Assembly: GCA_031552655.1 (NCBI GenBank)
Contig: JAVBML010000043.1
Coordinates: 1 to 39,721 of the forward strand
From: CAZTPH01 sp031552655
GTDB lineage: Bacteria; Pseudomonadota; Gammaproteobacteria; UBA9339
Direction: 5' to 3'
DNA: 39,721 nucleotides
The first letter of the stretch is position 1; each line of letters opens with the position of its first letter. This document shows, piece by piece, positions 18,608 to 26,098 of this stretch. The position numbers and the translations under genes are program-made. Below the pieces are notes generated by a model that was not told the origin of the DNA, ran no database searches, and saw only the letters and a list, made by a program, of their open reading frames with translations.

Positions 18608-18685
18608 GAAATCTCCGTGTAATTTAATAATTAATAAAATTCTATTACTAATAACGATATTTAGCAATCGATGGTGTGTCGGAGT

Positions 18686-19237
18686 TTATTTTGCTAAGGA
18701 ATAGGGCGGTTGTGATGGATAGAGTTTGGCGCAAAAATATTGCGTCAGGTGTTGGTGACAGCCATTGAGAGCCTTAAGAAATAGTTTTTTTTGATCATTG
18801 TTTCCATGGTAAGCAACGACATCTGCGTGGCATTTTATTTGAATAATTTCACCCTGAGTTAGGCCATTATCGCCCATTTGTGCAATAAGTTGTACCGTTT
18901 CCATGAGAGCATGGGAGGCGCGATGGATCCTTGAAATTACTTGCCCATCCTCAATGTAGTAATTAGCCATTATCTTTTCCAGGTACTGCAAGAGAAGTTT
19001 GGTGCCATGATGAGGGTTGCTTTTCTTGCCATTGACATTCGAGGAGCGAATTCTAAGGTCACTGATTATCATTTGTCCCGATCTATATAATTTAGTATCT
19101 TCGGCAACGATAACCGTCTTGCTTCTAATGTCTAATTTACTGATTTTTTTTGAATATGATGTGCTGGGAAGTTCTCTGCGAATAATGCTTTTATATTTTA
19201 TGACAGCTACTAATATGGTATCGCGAAAGTTATTCAT
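18686..19237 (-). CDS. Hypothetical protein, 183 residues
   Basis: I do not recognise this protein. It is an uninterrupted frame with an ATG at 19237, preceded only by a weak TGGTAAG-like ribosome binding site. The N-terminal half is rich in beta-type residues and Lys/Arg. The C-terminal half is helical, with several His and Cys residues (IKCHADVVAYHG, NGCHQHLTQYFC). There is no signal peptide or clear membrane segment. It lies 78 bases upstream of the pgi start on the same strand and could share a transcript with it. It may be a lineage-specific accessory protein. Confidence 0.55.
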   Translation of the reverse strand: MNNFRDTILVAVIKYKSIIRRELPSTSYSKKISKLDIRSKTVIVAEDTKLYRSGQMIISDLRIRSSNVNGKKSNPHHGTKLLLQYLEKIMANYYIEDGQVISRIHRASHALMETVQLIAQMGDNGLTQGEIIQIKCHADVVAYHGNNDQKKLFLKALNGCHQHLTQYFCAKLYPSQPPYSLAK

Positions 19238-19602
19238 CTTACCAGCTTGCTAAAAGCACATGGAGAAATAGTCAAAGCTTATTATATAGGCATTACATTA
19301 AGAAAAAATTAAGAGCCCGCTGTGCACTGGGAAGTACCCCCCTGGTTATTCATTGAAAAGATGATAATGATTTGATTTTTAAAGAATTATTTTTAGTTAT
19401 AAAATTTATAAAATTAGTAGTTGTTTCCGATGATTTCATTGCTCCATGGGGATGATGAATTTATTACTTTAAAATTTTAATGGATGATCGGGAGATGTAA
19501 AAAATATAGTTTTTGTTTTAGAGGTAACTATGTTAATATGGTTTCGCTGTGACATATAGGTCGCAGGGTTTTTTATTAAATTTTTAAAGAAGGTATTTAT
19601 AT
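19238..19602. other. Intergenic region between divergent orphan gene and csp
   Basis: The 365 bases hold no gene-like frame. The right third is A/T-rich and should carry the csp promoter and 5' leader. A TAATAT at 19534-19539 with TTTGTT 16 bases upstream is a weak candidate promoter, which would give a leader of about 55 bases. An AAGAAGG ribosome binding site at 19587-19593 sits nine bases before the csp ATG. The left part should hold the promoter of the divergent orphan gene, which I could not place. Confidence 0.4.
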
Positions 19603-19815
19603 ATGGCAGATCGTGTAAATGGTATTGTTAAGTGGTTTAATGCTTCCAAGGGTTATGGCTTTATTCAAGTGGATGGAAGCGAAGATGTTTTTGTTCATTA
19701 TCGTGCAATTAGAGGTGATGGTTATCGCTCATTGAATGAAGGGCAAAAGGTTGAGTTTTTAGTAAAGTCTGGACCCAAGGGACCCCAGGCAGAGGATGTG
19801 CTCTCCTTGGAATAG
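19603..19815 (+). CDS. Cold-shock domain protein (CspA family)
   Basis: This is a 70-residue single cold-shock domain protein, an RNA/ssDNA chaperone. RNP1 (KGYGFIQ) and RNP2 (VFVHY) are intact. RNP2 reads VFVHYRAI instead of the usual VFVHFSAI, an aromatic-for-aromatic change. The N-terminus (RVNGIVKWFNASKGYGFI) and the C-terminal GPQAEDV are typical. An AAGAAGG ribosome binding site lies nine bases before the ATG. The gene is monocistronic and convergent with the trbB-like gene, with 12 bases between stops. Which Csp paralogue it is, and whether it is cold-induced, cannot be told. Confidence 0.94.
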   Translation: MADRVNGIVKWFNASKGYGFIQVDGSEDVFVHYRAIRGDGYRSLNEGQKVEFLVKSGPKGPQAEDVLSLE

Positions 19816-19827
19816 TAGCAATTGTTT

Positions 19828-20745
19828 CTAAGTTCGATATGCCGTCAATTCAGTAATACCCGTGACGGCATATTTTCCATAGTGATCTCTTTGCATAAAC
19901 ACTATAATATCTATTGCCTCCTGAATTAAATGTGTAGGTATAGTATTTACTGCTTCGTGCACTAAATCTTCCAAACGCGATATGGTGGCTTCGGGACTAT
20001 TAGCATGGATGGTACAAATTCCACCGGGATGTCCCGTATTCCAGGCTTTTAATAGTTCCAGAGCAGTGCCATCTCGTACTTCACCAATAATGATTCTGTC
20101 GGGACGCATTCTTAAGATCCCTTTGACCAGGGATCTCATTGATACATTACTCGTAGACATTAGTTTAACATAATCTTTGGAATTAATTTGTAATTCCGGC
20201 AAGTCTTCTAGAATAATAATTCTATCATTGGAATTTCTAAGCTCATTGAGCAATGCATTGGCAAAGGTAGTTTTTCCAGAGGATGTGCCGCCGGCAATGA
20301 GAATATTTTTTCTATTTTGAATGCTGCGTCTTAATCCCTCGGCTTGATTTACCGTTAGGGATTCAGCGGCAACGTAGTCGTCCAGAGTAAATATTTTAGT
20401 AGCTCTTTTGCGTATAGTAAAGGTTGGAGCGGTTGCCACCGGCGGTAACCAGCCTTGAAATCTTGCACTGCTACCTGGTAGTTCGCATGATACTTCGGGA
20501 TGCTTATCGTCAGCTATGGTTTTATGATAGGCCGCTGCCAATTTAATAATATTAGCTGCCTGGTAGTCGCTAAAAATAATGCCGGTGTCATATTTTCCAT
20601 GGCCATATGATTCGGCCCAGAGTTTGCCATCGGGATTAAGCATTATTTCTATGACGTCCTGGTTATTTAAAAGTGCAATGATATCTGCACCAAAAGCAGT
20701 GGTTAACATGGCCAGATGGCGATCCATAATTTTATCATTTAGCAT
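19828..20745 (-). CDS. trbB: TrbB/VirB11-type secretion ATPase
   Basis: This is a P-type conjugative-transfer ATPase of the VirB11/TrbB family, a hexameric cytoplasmic motor of type IV secretion. Counting from the ATG at 20745 (305 residues), the Walker A GGTSSGKTT is at 152-160. It is followed by the Asp box (IIILEDLPELQ), Walker B region (RMRPDRIIIGEVRD) and His box (GHPGGICTIHANS). An upstream ATG at 20763 is possible, but an AGAGGGG ribosome binding site sits just before the chosen start. It follows the traF-like gene by about 24 bases. No other trb/vir genes are visible, so its partners must be elsewhere, or it works with the neighbouring exporter. Confidence 0.86.
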   Translation of the reverse strand: MLNDKIMDRHLAMLTTAFGADIIALLNNQDVIEIMLNPDGKLWAESYGHGKYDTGIIFSDYQAANIIKLAAAYHKTIADDKHPEVSCELPGSSARFQGWLPPVATAPTFTIRKRATKIFTLDDYVAAESLTVNQAEGLRRSIQNRKNILIAGGTSSGKTTFANALLNELRNSNDRIIILEDLPELQINSKDYVKLMSTSNVSMRSLVKGILRMRPDRIIIGEVRDGTALELLKAWNTGHPGGICTIHANSPEATISRLEDLVHEAVNTIPTHLIQEAIDIIVFMQRDHYGKYAVTGITELTAYRT

Positions 20746-20769
20746 TAAATTGCCCCTCTTCATTGATGA

Positions 20770-21276
20770 TTATTCGGTAAAAATGGGAATTGCTCGGCCC
20801 CGAATGTGCTGTGTTGAAACCAAGCCAAAATATCTACCGTCGAAGGATCTGCTACTTTTGGTGCTGAGTAGCAGATACTGATCACCCCTAATTCTATCGC
20901 AAATTATAAACCTAGGTAAAGGGTTGTTTTTGTCATCGGTGGAGTAAATTGAGGCAATTTTTTTACCATTAATTAAAAGGGTGTCATGGTGAGTGCAAAC
21001 GAAATCTCCCTTTTTGGCAAATACATATTTTATCAAGGAGATATTTGAAGGCAGCTGCCGTTGCTCTAAAAAATTTAGTGCTGTGGAGGGCGGAGTAAAT
21101 TCTACAATGTCATGGTGCCTAAAGTTTTTTGCTGGAATTACCAGGTATAGACCGCGAGGCATACTTGCCGTGAATGAATAGATAAAATGATAGCCAAAAT
21201 TTTTAAGCCTAGCAATCCCCAAAGCTAGCATGAGCAGAGCTGTGAGACTAATGGCTAGGGGCGTATATCTATTCAA
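20770..21276 (-). CDS. traF: TraF-like S26 signal peptidase
   Basis: This is a 168-residue membrane-anchored serine protease of the S26 (TraF/LepB) family. In IncP plasmids TraF processes and circularises the TrbC pilin. It has one N-terminal membrane helix (about 8-23), the catalytic serine in TASMPRGLY (Ser38), and the catalytic lysine in SLIKYVFAKKGD (Lys83), followed by the usual beta-rich periplasmic domain ending SRSFDGRYFGLV. The frame begins at TTG 21276, directly after an in-frame stop, and no in-frame ATG lies ahead of the catalytic serine, so TTG is the likely start. It sits between the C39 exporter and the trbB-like ATPase. No TrbC-like substrate was seen nearby. Confidence 0.83.
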   Translation of the reverse strand: MNRYTPLAISLTALLMLALGIARLKNFGYHFIYSFTASMPRGLYLVIPAKNFRHHDIVEFTPPSTALNFLEQRQLPSNISLIKYVFAKKGDFVCTHHDTLLINGKKIASIYSTDDKNNPLPRFIICDRIRGDQYLLLSTKSSRSFDGRYFGLVSTQHIRGRAIPIFTE

Positions 21277-21358
21277 TTAAACGTGAAACTTTCATAGTGT
21301 CCATAGTTAATAAAAATAGCACATTTAATTTGTGGAGCAAAGGCAGAGGTAATTTTAC

Positions 21359-23506
21359 TTATTTCACGCTTTGGTTGAACATTTCCATTTCCCTTTGGCG
21401 TTCTTGTAGGATTATTGCTTCTAAATCAATGATCCTATCAGCTATGGCTACGGTTTCTCTACGGTGGGCCACGATTACGCGGGTGATGCCAATGTTTTTT
21501 ATGTGGTGATTAATGGTGCTTTCATTGTTACCATCGAGGTGACTAGTTGCTTCATCCAGGAATAAAATTTTAGGTTGGGCATAGAGAGCCCTTGCTAATA
21601 AAATTCTTTGTTTCTGTCCCCCCGATAGGGCCGTTCCCATGTCGCCCACGAGAGATTGATAGGCCATGGGCATGCGGAGAATATCTTCGTGAATTGCCGC
21701 TATCATTGCGCAGGCATGGATTTTTTCTAAGTTAGGATTTGGGGCAAAGAATGCGATATTTTCTGCGATGGAACCGCTCATGAGAGTGTCATCCTGCATT
21801 ACCGCCGCTATTTGGGAACGATAGTTACTAAAGCTCATTTTGTTGATATCCACACCATCAATCAAGATTTCTCCCGTGGTGGGCATAAGCAGTCGCAGCA
21901 ATATTTTTAGTAATGTGGTTTTACCACAGCCGGACTGACCAATGATGGCTACGGATTCTCCCGGAGTAATCTCAAAACTTATGTTTTTAAAAATGTGGGG
22001 ATCCTGTTCGGAATATCTAAATGCTAAATTTTTTACCTTAATACCGCCTTTGATTGCCTGGGGTAATAGGCTTTCCTTTTTTGCATCATATTCCGGCTCC
22101 GCTAGTGCTATATCGGCAACTCGATCTAGGTGGATGGTGATCATTCTATATTCTATTATTTTATCAATCATCTCCTGAGCTTTGGAAACAAATTGTCCAC
22201 GGTAGGAGATATAGGCCAGGAGCATGCCAATGGTGAAATTATCCACGCCCCCCATGACCATTTTGGCACCCCACACCATTATTATAATGTTTTCAGCACC
22301 AAAAATTGTGTGATTGATGATTTTGTAGATTAAACCCAGTTTTGTAACGTAGATACCAATGTTTAATTTGTCGGCATAGCAATTTTGCCAAACGTGTTCC
22401 CTTTGGGATTCTTTGCCAAAAATTTTAATTGGTAGAATCGCGCGAACGCTCTCCATGAAAATAGAATTTTCCTTTGCCGAGGAAACTATTTGTTCCTGGT
22501 TTTTTAGTTTAAAAGTGGGATAAAAAAGTAGGCGTATGATGGTATAGAGTAGCAAAGCTGCCAGTACGATGAGACTGAGTTTTATGCTATAAATTAACAT
22601 TACGCCCAGGGTAATGATTACCATGAAACCATCGATGATACCTTCTACGAAGTCCGTGGTAATTTTACTCTGAATATTGCCAATGGAACCAAAGCGAGAA
22701 ACAATATCTCCCATGTGTCTTTTTTCAAAGAAACTTAGGGGGAGTTTAAATAGATGATGAAATAGATTGGCCGTTAGCTGGATATTCAATGTGGTTCCCA
22801 TGAATAGCACGATCCAGGATCTAGCATATTCCGTGGCAACCTGAATCGCCATGAGTAGGGCAAAGCCTATGGCCAAGGTATACAGCAGTGGAGTATCGTT
22901 GGTAACTAGCACATGGTCCGTAATCCATTGCATAAATTGGGGGCTAACTATGGCGAATACTTCCAGAGCTAGGGAGAGTAAAAGAATTTGTACCAGGGAA
23001 GCTTTAATGCCCGTTACGGATCGCCATAGATCCAGTAAACGTAATTTGGTTTTATCCTTTTTTTTAGTAAAATCCGTGGCCGGTGTGATTTCCATGGCCA
23101 CACCGGTAAAGTGCTTAGAAATTTCCTCTTTTGTATATTTTACTACTCCCACGGCTGGATCATGGATAGTAATTTTATCGCCCCGAATGTTTTTTAAGAC
23201 TACGAAGTGATCCATGTCCCAGTGTAAAAGACAGGGCGTTTTTAGATAGGGTAGATCTTCCAATTCTAATTTTACGGCCCTGGTGAGTAAATGTAATTTT
23301 CTACAGATATCTATTAAATCCTGAAGCTTACTGCCCTTGAGAGATATGGAGAATTGCCTTCGCAGGGTTATGAGATCAGTTTCATAGCCATGGTAACTGG
23401 CGATCATAGCTAGGCACGCTAGGCCACATTCGGTAACTTCACTTTGCAAAATCATGGGCAATCTATTGCCCAGGGAAAAGCGTAATTTTTTAGTAATTTC
23501 TTTCAC
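21359..23506 (-). CDS. C39-peptidase bacteriocin-type ABC exporter
   Basis: This is a peptidase-containing ABC transporter (PCAT) that cuts double-glycine leaders and exports the peptide. With the GTG at 23506 (715 residues) the layout is the C39 peptidase (about 15-140; QSEVTEC27, H100 in MDHF, D116 in HDPA, all catalytic residues intact), six membrane helices (about 165-445), and the nucleotide-binding domain (Walker A GQSGCGKT 523-530, signature LSGGQ 627-631, Walker B ILFLDEA). The GTG overlaps the TAG stop of the upstream hlyD-like gene (TAGTG), implying translational coupling. An in-frame TTG at 23560 would add 18 residues overlapping that gene. No double-glycine precursor peptide was found nearby, so the cargo is unknown. 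Confidence 0.92.
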   Translation of the reverse strand: MKEITKKLRFSLGNRLPMILQSEVTECGLACLAMIASYHGYETDLITLRRQFSISLKGSKLQDLIDICRKLHLLTRAVKLELEDLPYLKTPCLLHWDMDHFVVLKNIRGDKITIHDPAVGVVKYTKEEISKHFTGVAMEITPATDFTKKKDKTKLRLLDLWRSVTGIKASLVQILLLSLALEVFAIVSPQFMQWITDHVLVTNDTPLLYTLAIGFALLMAIQVATEYARSWIVLFMGTTLNIQLTANLFHHLFKLPLSFFEKRHMGDIVSRFGSIGNIQSKITTDFVEGIIDGFMVIITLGVMLIYSIKLSLIVLAALLLYTIIRLLFYPTFKLKNQEQIVSSAKENSIFMESVRAILPIKIFGKESQREHVWQNCYADKLNIGIYVTKLGLIYKIINHTIFGAENIIIMVWGAKMVMGGVDNFTIGMLLAYISYRGQFVSKAQEMIDKIIEYRMITIHLDRVADIALAEPEYDAKKESLLPQAIKGGIKVKNLAFRYSEQDPHIFKNISFEITPGESVAIIGQSGCGKTTLLKILLRLLMPTTGEILIDGVDINKMSFSNYRSQIAAVMQDDTLMSGSIAENIAFFAPNPNLEKIHACAMIAAIHEDILRMPMAYQSLVGDMGTALSGGQKQRILLARALYAQPKILFLDEATSHLDGNNESTINHHIKNIGITRVIVAHRRETVAIADRIIDLEAIILQERQREMEMFNQSVK

Positions 23507-24597
23507 TATGATGTTAAACTCCCTTTGAGAGTGTAGATGGGGTTTAGTATCCACTGCCAAATTTTACGCCTATCACCGATAATTTCTCCTACCACTGTCA
23601 TGCCAGCTGCCAGGGGTTGTGATTTGCCATACACCATTACCCGTTGCTCTTGTAGCTTAACGATTACGCGGTAGAAAGTTTTATTACCGTAGATATCCAT
23701 TTGTGCTGAGGGATTGGGATCCGGTGGGGTTGCCATGTCTATGTCCTTTTGGGATAGGACACTATCATCTATCCTAGCAACGGTGGATGCATAGAGACCA
23801 AATGTTTGGTAGGGGAAAGCATCGTATTTGAGCATTACCCTTTGACCTAGTTTTACAAAACCTATATCTCTAGTACTAACGAACAGCATGCCTTCCAATA
23901 TAGCCCCCCGGGGAATAATGGAAGCCAATGGTTTCTCCTGGGTAACACGATCTCCAACCATGGCTACCAGTGTGGCTATGGTGCCATCTGCCGGTGCAAG
24001 TATCGCATGGTCACCATGGCTCTTTACTTCCACTAGCCTGCTCTCTATCTCCCTAAGTGTTGCTATGGTTTCCAAATAACTATTATAATATCCCTGGTAC
24101 TCCAGTTCGGAAATATGTCTTTCTCCTAATAATTGTTTGTATTTTATAATGTTTTTTTCATAGAGAGATAGTTTCTCTTTTTGCAATAACCTCTGTTTTT
24201 CCAGGGATGCTAGCAATTGAGCATTTATTCCCTGGGAGGATAATTCATGTTGTTCCGTAGAAATTAAATAGAGCGGCTGATTTTTAACCACGGGTTCCCC
24301 TTGTTTAACAAATCGATGAGTGACGATGCCAGGGGATTTGGGATATATATGTATTAAACCTTTATTTGGAACTAATATCCCTGCGGCTTGGCGGTGCTTT
24401 GAATATTTGCCAAAGGCAATGAACAATATTATGGCTATGGCAATGATGGAGGCAGCGAAAACCCATATAAAAAAAGATGGCGGCGTAGTTACAATCACCT
24501 TACCGAAAAAATTTCCCTTGCGATATTCTAGAGCTTCCTTTCTAAATAGAGGAGAATCCTTTGTTTGTTCTTGGGACTGTGAATTTTTGTCTTCCAT
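23506..24597 (-). CDS. HlyD-family periplasmic adaptor of a type I exporter
   Basis: This is a membrane-fusion adaptor linking the ABC exporter to an outer-membrane channel (TolC-like). The 363-residue protein has a cytoplasmic N-terminal tail of about 30 residues, one membrane helix (about 37-60), a lipoyl/barrel half-motif (GLIHIYPKSPGIVTHRFVKQGEPV), a coiled-coil hairpin (about 115-190) and the returning lipoyl half (GDHAILAPADGTIATLVAMVGD). A beta-barrel domain follows, ending in GKSQPLAAGMTVVGEI. It is the first gene of the four-gene run hlyD-PCAT-traF-trbB. Its similarity to bacteriocin/colicin V adaptors fits the C39 partner. The outer-membrane channel is not encoded here. Confidence 0.9.
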   Translation of the reverse strand: MEDKNSQSQEQTKDSPLFRKEALEYRKGNFFGKVIVTTPPSFFIWVFAASIIAIAIILFIAFGKYSKHRQAAGILVPNKGLIHIYPKSPGIVTHRFVKQGEPVVKNQPLYLISTEQHELSSQGINAQLLASLEKQRLLQKEKLSLYEKNIIKYKQLLGERHISELEYQGYYNSYLETIATLREIESRLVEVKSHGDHAILAPADGTIATLVAMVGDRVTQEKPLASIIPRGAILEGMLFVSTRDIGFVKLGQRVMLKYDAFPYQTFGLYASTVARIDDSVLSQKDIDMATPPDPNPSAQMDIYGNKTFYRVIVKLQEQRVMVYGKSQPLAAGMTVVGEIIGDRRKIWQWILNPIYTLKGSLTS

Positions 24598-24650
24598 ATG
24601 CTATCTGTTTTGAAGTCGTGCAACATTATATAGAAATTTATTGTTTGTGG

Positions 24651-25223
24651 CTAGATGGCAATGATGGAATTCATTGCCACGTCCCAAGGATCCGAGGTGA
24701 AGTGCAATTTTTGATTTTCATATCCTAGTCCTAGCAGGTAGGGATTTTGATGATCCATTTTTTTAAAGGAGAAAGTTTTATCATAGTACCCGAGACCTCG
24801 TCCCAATCTAAACAGATTATCATTGAATCCTAGGAGAGGAACAATGACTAAATCTAGATCCCTAGGTGCCCTGATTTTACTTTGAATCATTAGTGGTTCC
24901 TGGGCACCATATTTTTTTTTCACTAGGGTATCCCGGGGACAGAACTCTACGAAAACCATTTCATTAGTTGACACTATCGCGGGAAGGTAGCACTGTTTGC
25001 CACGTTGCCAGATGGCAGTAATGATTGCGGAAGTATCGATTTCGTTGCCAATGGGAAAATAGCAGCCAATGTGCACACTATCCGCGAAGATAGAATTTTC
25101 GATAAGTTTGGCAGTTACCATTTGGGAAACACTGGAACGTTGCGGCGAAGAGATATTTTTTAGTTTGCTATTGGCTTCGCTGCGTAAATTTTTTTTGAAA
25201 TTTAGCTTCGTAAAATTATCCAT
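24651..25223 (-). CDS. fau: 5-formyltetrahydrofolate cyclo-ligase
   Basis: This enzyme converts 5-formyl-THF to 5,10-methenyl-THF with ATP. The ATG at 25223 gives 190 residues, the normal family length. An in-frame TTG at 25277 would add 18 residues, but that segment lies inside the 6S RNA sequence and has no family match. Typical motifs are CYFPIGNEIDTSAII and the ATP-binding FRLGRGLGYYDKTF. The gene follows zapA and 6S RNA, the same order as E. coli zapA-ssrS-fau (ygfA). The start codon is inside the closing stem of the predicted 6S RNA, so expression may depend on how that RNA is processed. Confidence 0.92.
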   Translation of the reverse strand: MDNFTKLNFKKNLRSEANSKLKNISSPQRSSVSQMVTAKLIENSIFADSVHIGCYFPIGNEIDTSAIITAIWQRGKQCYLPAIVSTNEMVFVEFCPRDTLVKKKYGAQEPLMIQSKIRAPRDLDLVIVPLLGFNDNLFRLGRGLGYYDKTFSFKKMDHQNPYLLGLGYENQKLHFTSDPWDVAMNSIIAI

Positions 25224-25389
25224 GATGCCGCTGTAAGTTATCTTTTGAACCCAAATTCTAGTATAGATCAATATCAATATCTTTAGCTTCTTACTAAAGT
25301 GTAAGCATGCTCCGATAGTGAGGAATCAATCTCTAAACTCAGGCTTATCGATTCAAAAATAAATACCCTACGAGCGTGCATCACAGACT
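25216..25389 (-). ncRNA. ssrS: 6S RNA
   Basis: 6S RNA binds the sigma-70 RNA polymerase holoenzyme and damps transcription in stationary phase. It was found by position (between zapA and fau, as in E. coli) and by matching sequence blocks on the minus strand: AAGCCTGAG, CGGAGCATGCTTACAC, AGAAGCTAAAG, TTTGGGTTCAAAAG and ACAGCGGCATC, in the same order as the E. coli RNA. A closing stem of about 11 pairs, including G-U pairs, joins 25388-25378 with 25228-25218. A perfect TATAAT lies at the right distance upstream, putting the 5' end near 25389 and the length near 174 nt (E. coli 184). The 3' end is approximate and covers the fau start codon. Confidence 0.85.
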
Positions 25390-25395
25390 AAACTA

Positions 25396-25424
25396 ATTAT
25401 ACACTAACTATTATTCTATTTCCA
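25396..25424 (-). promoter_or_regulatory. Promoter of 6S RNA
   Basis: On the minus strand a consensus -10 TATAAT (25401-25396) stands 17 bases after a TGGAAA -35 (25424-25419, 4 of 6 matches), the latter inside the end of zapA. The predicted start is an A at about 25389, which coincides with the 5' side of the 6S closing stem. Confidence 0.6.
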
Positions 25425-25725
25425 GTGCGTCGCTGATTTTTTGTGCTAAGTTTTCTAGTTTAGTGTGGCAGATATCATAGTCATCGGAACATTGCTGTTT
25501 TTTTCTTGCCAGCAGTAGTTCATGGGAGATATTAAGTGCAGCTACTATGGCTAGGTGATCCATGGAGGAAAATTTGTCTTTTTGTTGAGCTACTAGCATT
25601 TTATCATTGAGATAGGAAGCGGCATCTTGCAATTCACTGTGCATGCTTTTGGGACATTTAACTTTAAAGTTTTTTCCTACTATTTTTAGAATTACCGTGG
25701 TGCTTTCTGTTTCTTGCAATGACAT
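25411..25725 (-). CDS. zapA: Cell division protein ZapA
   Basis: ZapA binds FtsZ and promotes bundling of FtsZ filaments at the Z ring. The 104-residue protein has the FtsZ-binding N-terminal beta/alpha domain (VILKIVGKNFKVKCP, then helical HSELQDAASYLNDKM, SSMDHLAIVAALNISHELL) and a C-terminal coiled coil (about 68-100) for dimerisation. It lies nine bases downstream of a small coiled-coil gene and directly upstream of 6S RNA, the conserved gammaproteobacterial arrangement. Its 3' end overlaps the -35 region of the 6S promoter. Confidence 0.92.
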   Translation of the reverse strand: MSLQETESTTVILKIVGKNFKVKCPKSMHSELQDAASYLNDKMLVAQQKDKFSSMDHLAIVAALNISHELLLARKKQQCSDDYDICHTKLENLAQKISDALEIE

Positions 25726-25734
25726 GGATGCTAT

Positions 25735-25947
25735 TTATTTCGTGGTATTTAATTCATCTTCCAATTGCCTAATCATAATTTTAATGGCGGCTACGGCGGT
25801 CTTTTTTTTTGCTACCAGGATACTATTTTCCTGGTGCAGAGACTCAAGTTTTTTACCCAGAGCAACATTTTCCAATTTTTTTTGATTTGCTAGCATGATT
25901 AATTTATCTAGCGCTCGTTCTAAATTTTCAAGATCAACTTTTAACAT
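25735..25947 (-). CDS. Small coiled-coil protein of the zapA operon (TIGR02449/ZapB-like)
   Basis: This is a 70-residue, almost wholly helical coiled-coil protein (LENLERALDKLIMLANQKKL, then EDELN). It resembles the small family found just upstream of zapA in Pseudomonas and relatives (TIGR02449), which is ZapB-like in size and structure. A role in division with ZapA is inferred from position. A near-consensus promoter places the transcript start at or within two bases of its ATG, so this message may be leaderless. There is no upstream ribosome binding site. Confidence 0.75.
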   Translation of the reverse strand: MLKVDLENLERALDKLIMLANQKKLENVALGKKLESLHQENSILVAKKKTAVAAIKIMIRQLEDELNTTK

Positions 25948-25955
25948 AGAAATAT

Positions 25956-25984
25956 ATTATATGCCGTAACATCGCTTCTGTCAC
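25956..25984 (-). promoter_or_regulatory. Strong sigma-70 promoter of the zapB-like/zapA operon
   Basis: The minus strand has -35 GTGACA (25984-25979, 5 of 6), a 17-base spacer and a perfect -10 TATAAT (25961-25956). The expected transcription start is about 25949-25947, i.e. at the ATG of the downstream gene, so the mRNA would have almost no leader. Confidence 0.6.
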
Positions 25985-25988
25985 GATT

Positions 25989-26016
25989 TTGTCTAGGCAA
26001 AATTATTGATCATAAT
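25989..26016 (+). promoter_or_regulatory. Probable nadE promoter
   Basis: TTGTCT (25989-25994), a 16-base spacer and CATAAT (26011-26016; 5 of 6) precede nadE by about 80 bases. It is back-to-back with the promoter of the zapB-like gene. It is a consensus match only. Confidence 0.4.
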
Positions 26017-26098
26017 TTTTCATGGGTATAGATATTGTTTGCCATAAATTGTACGATCTATTTTTAGAGCCATTTGATGATGTGAAGAAGGGGTGACC

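Noticed and set aside
18608..18667. N-terminal extension of Pgi
   Set aside because: The ATG at 18607 has a proper ribosome binding site, and the extension does not match the family.
19828..21276. Integrated conjugative element
   Set aside because: Only trbB- and traF-like genes are present. There is no relaxase, coupling protein, integrase, att site or tRNA flank in the window.
25224..25277. N-terminal extension of the cyclo-ligase from a TTG
   Set aside because: The 18 extra codons coincide with conserved 6S RNA blocks and have no counterpart in the protein family.
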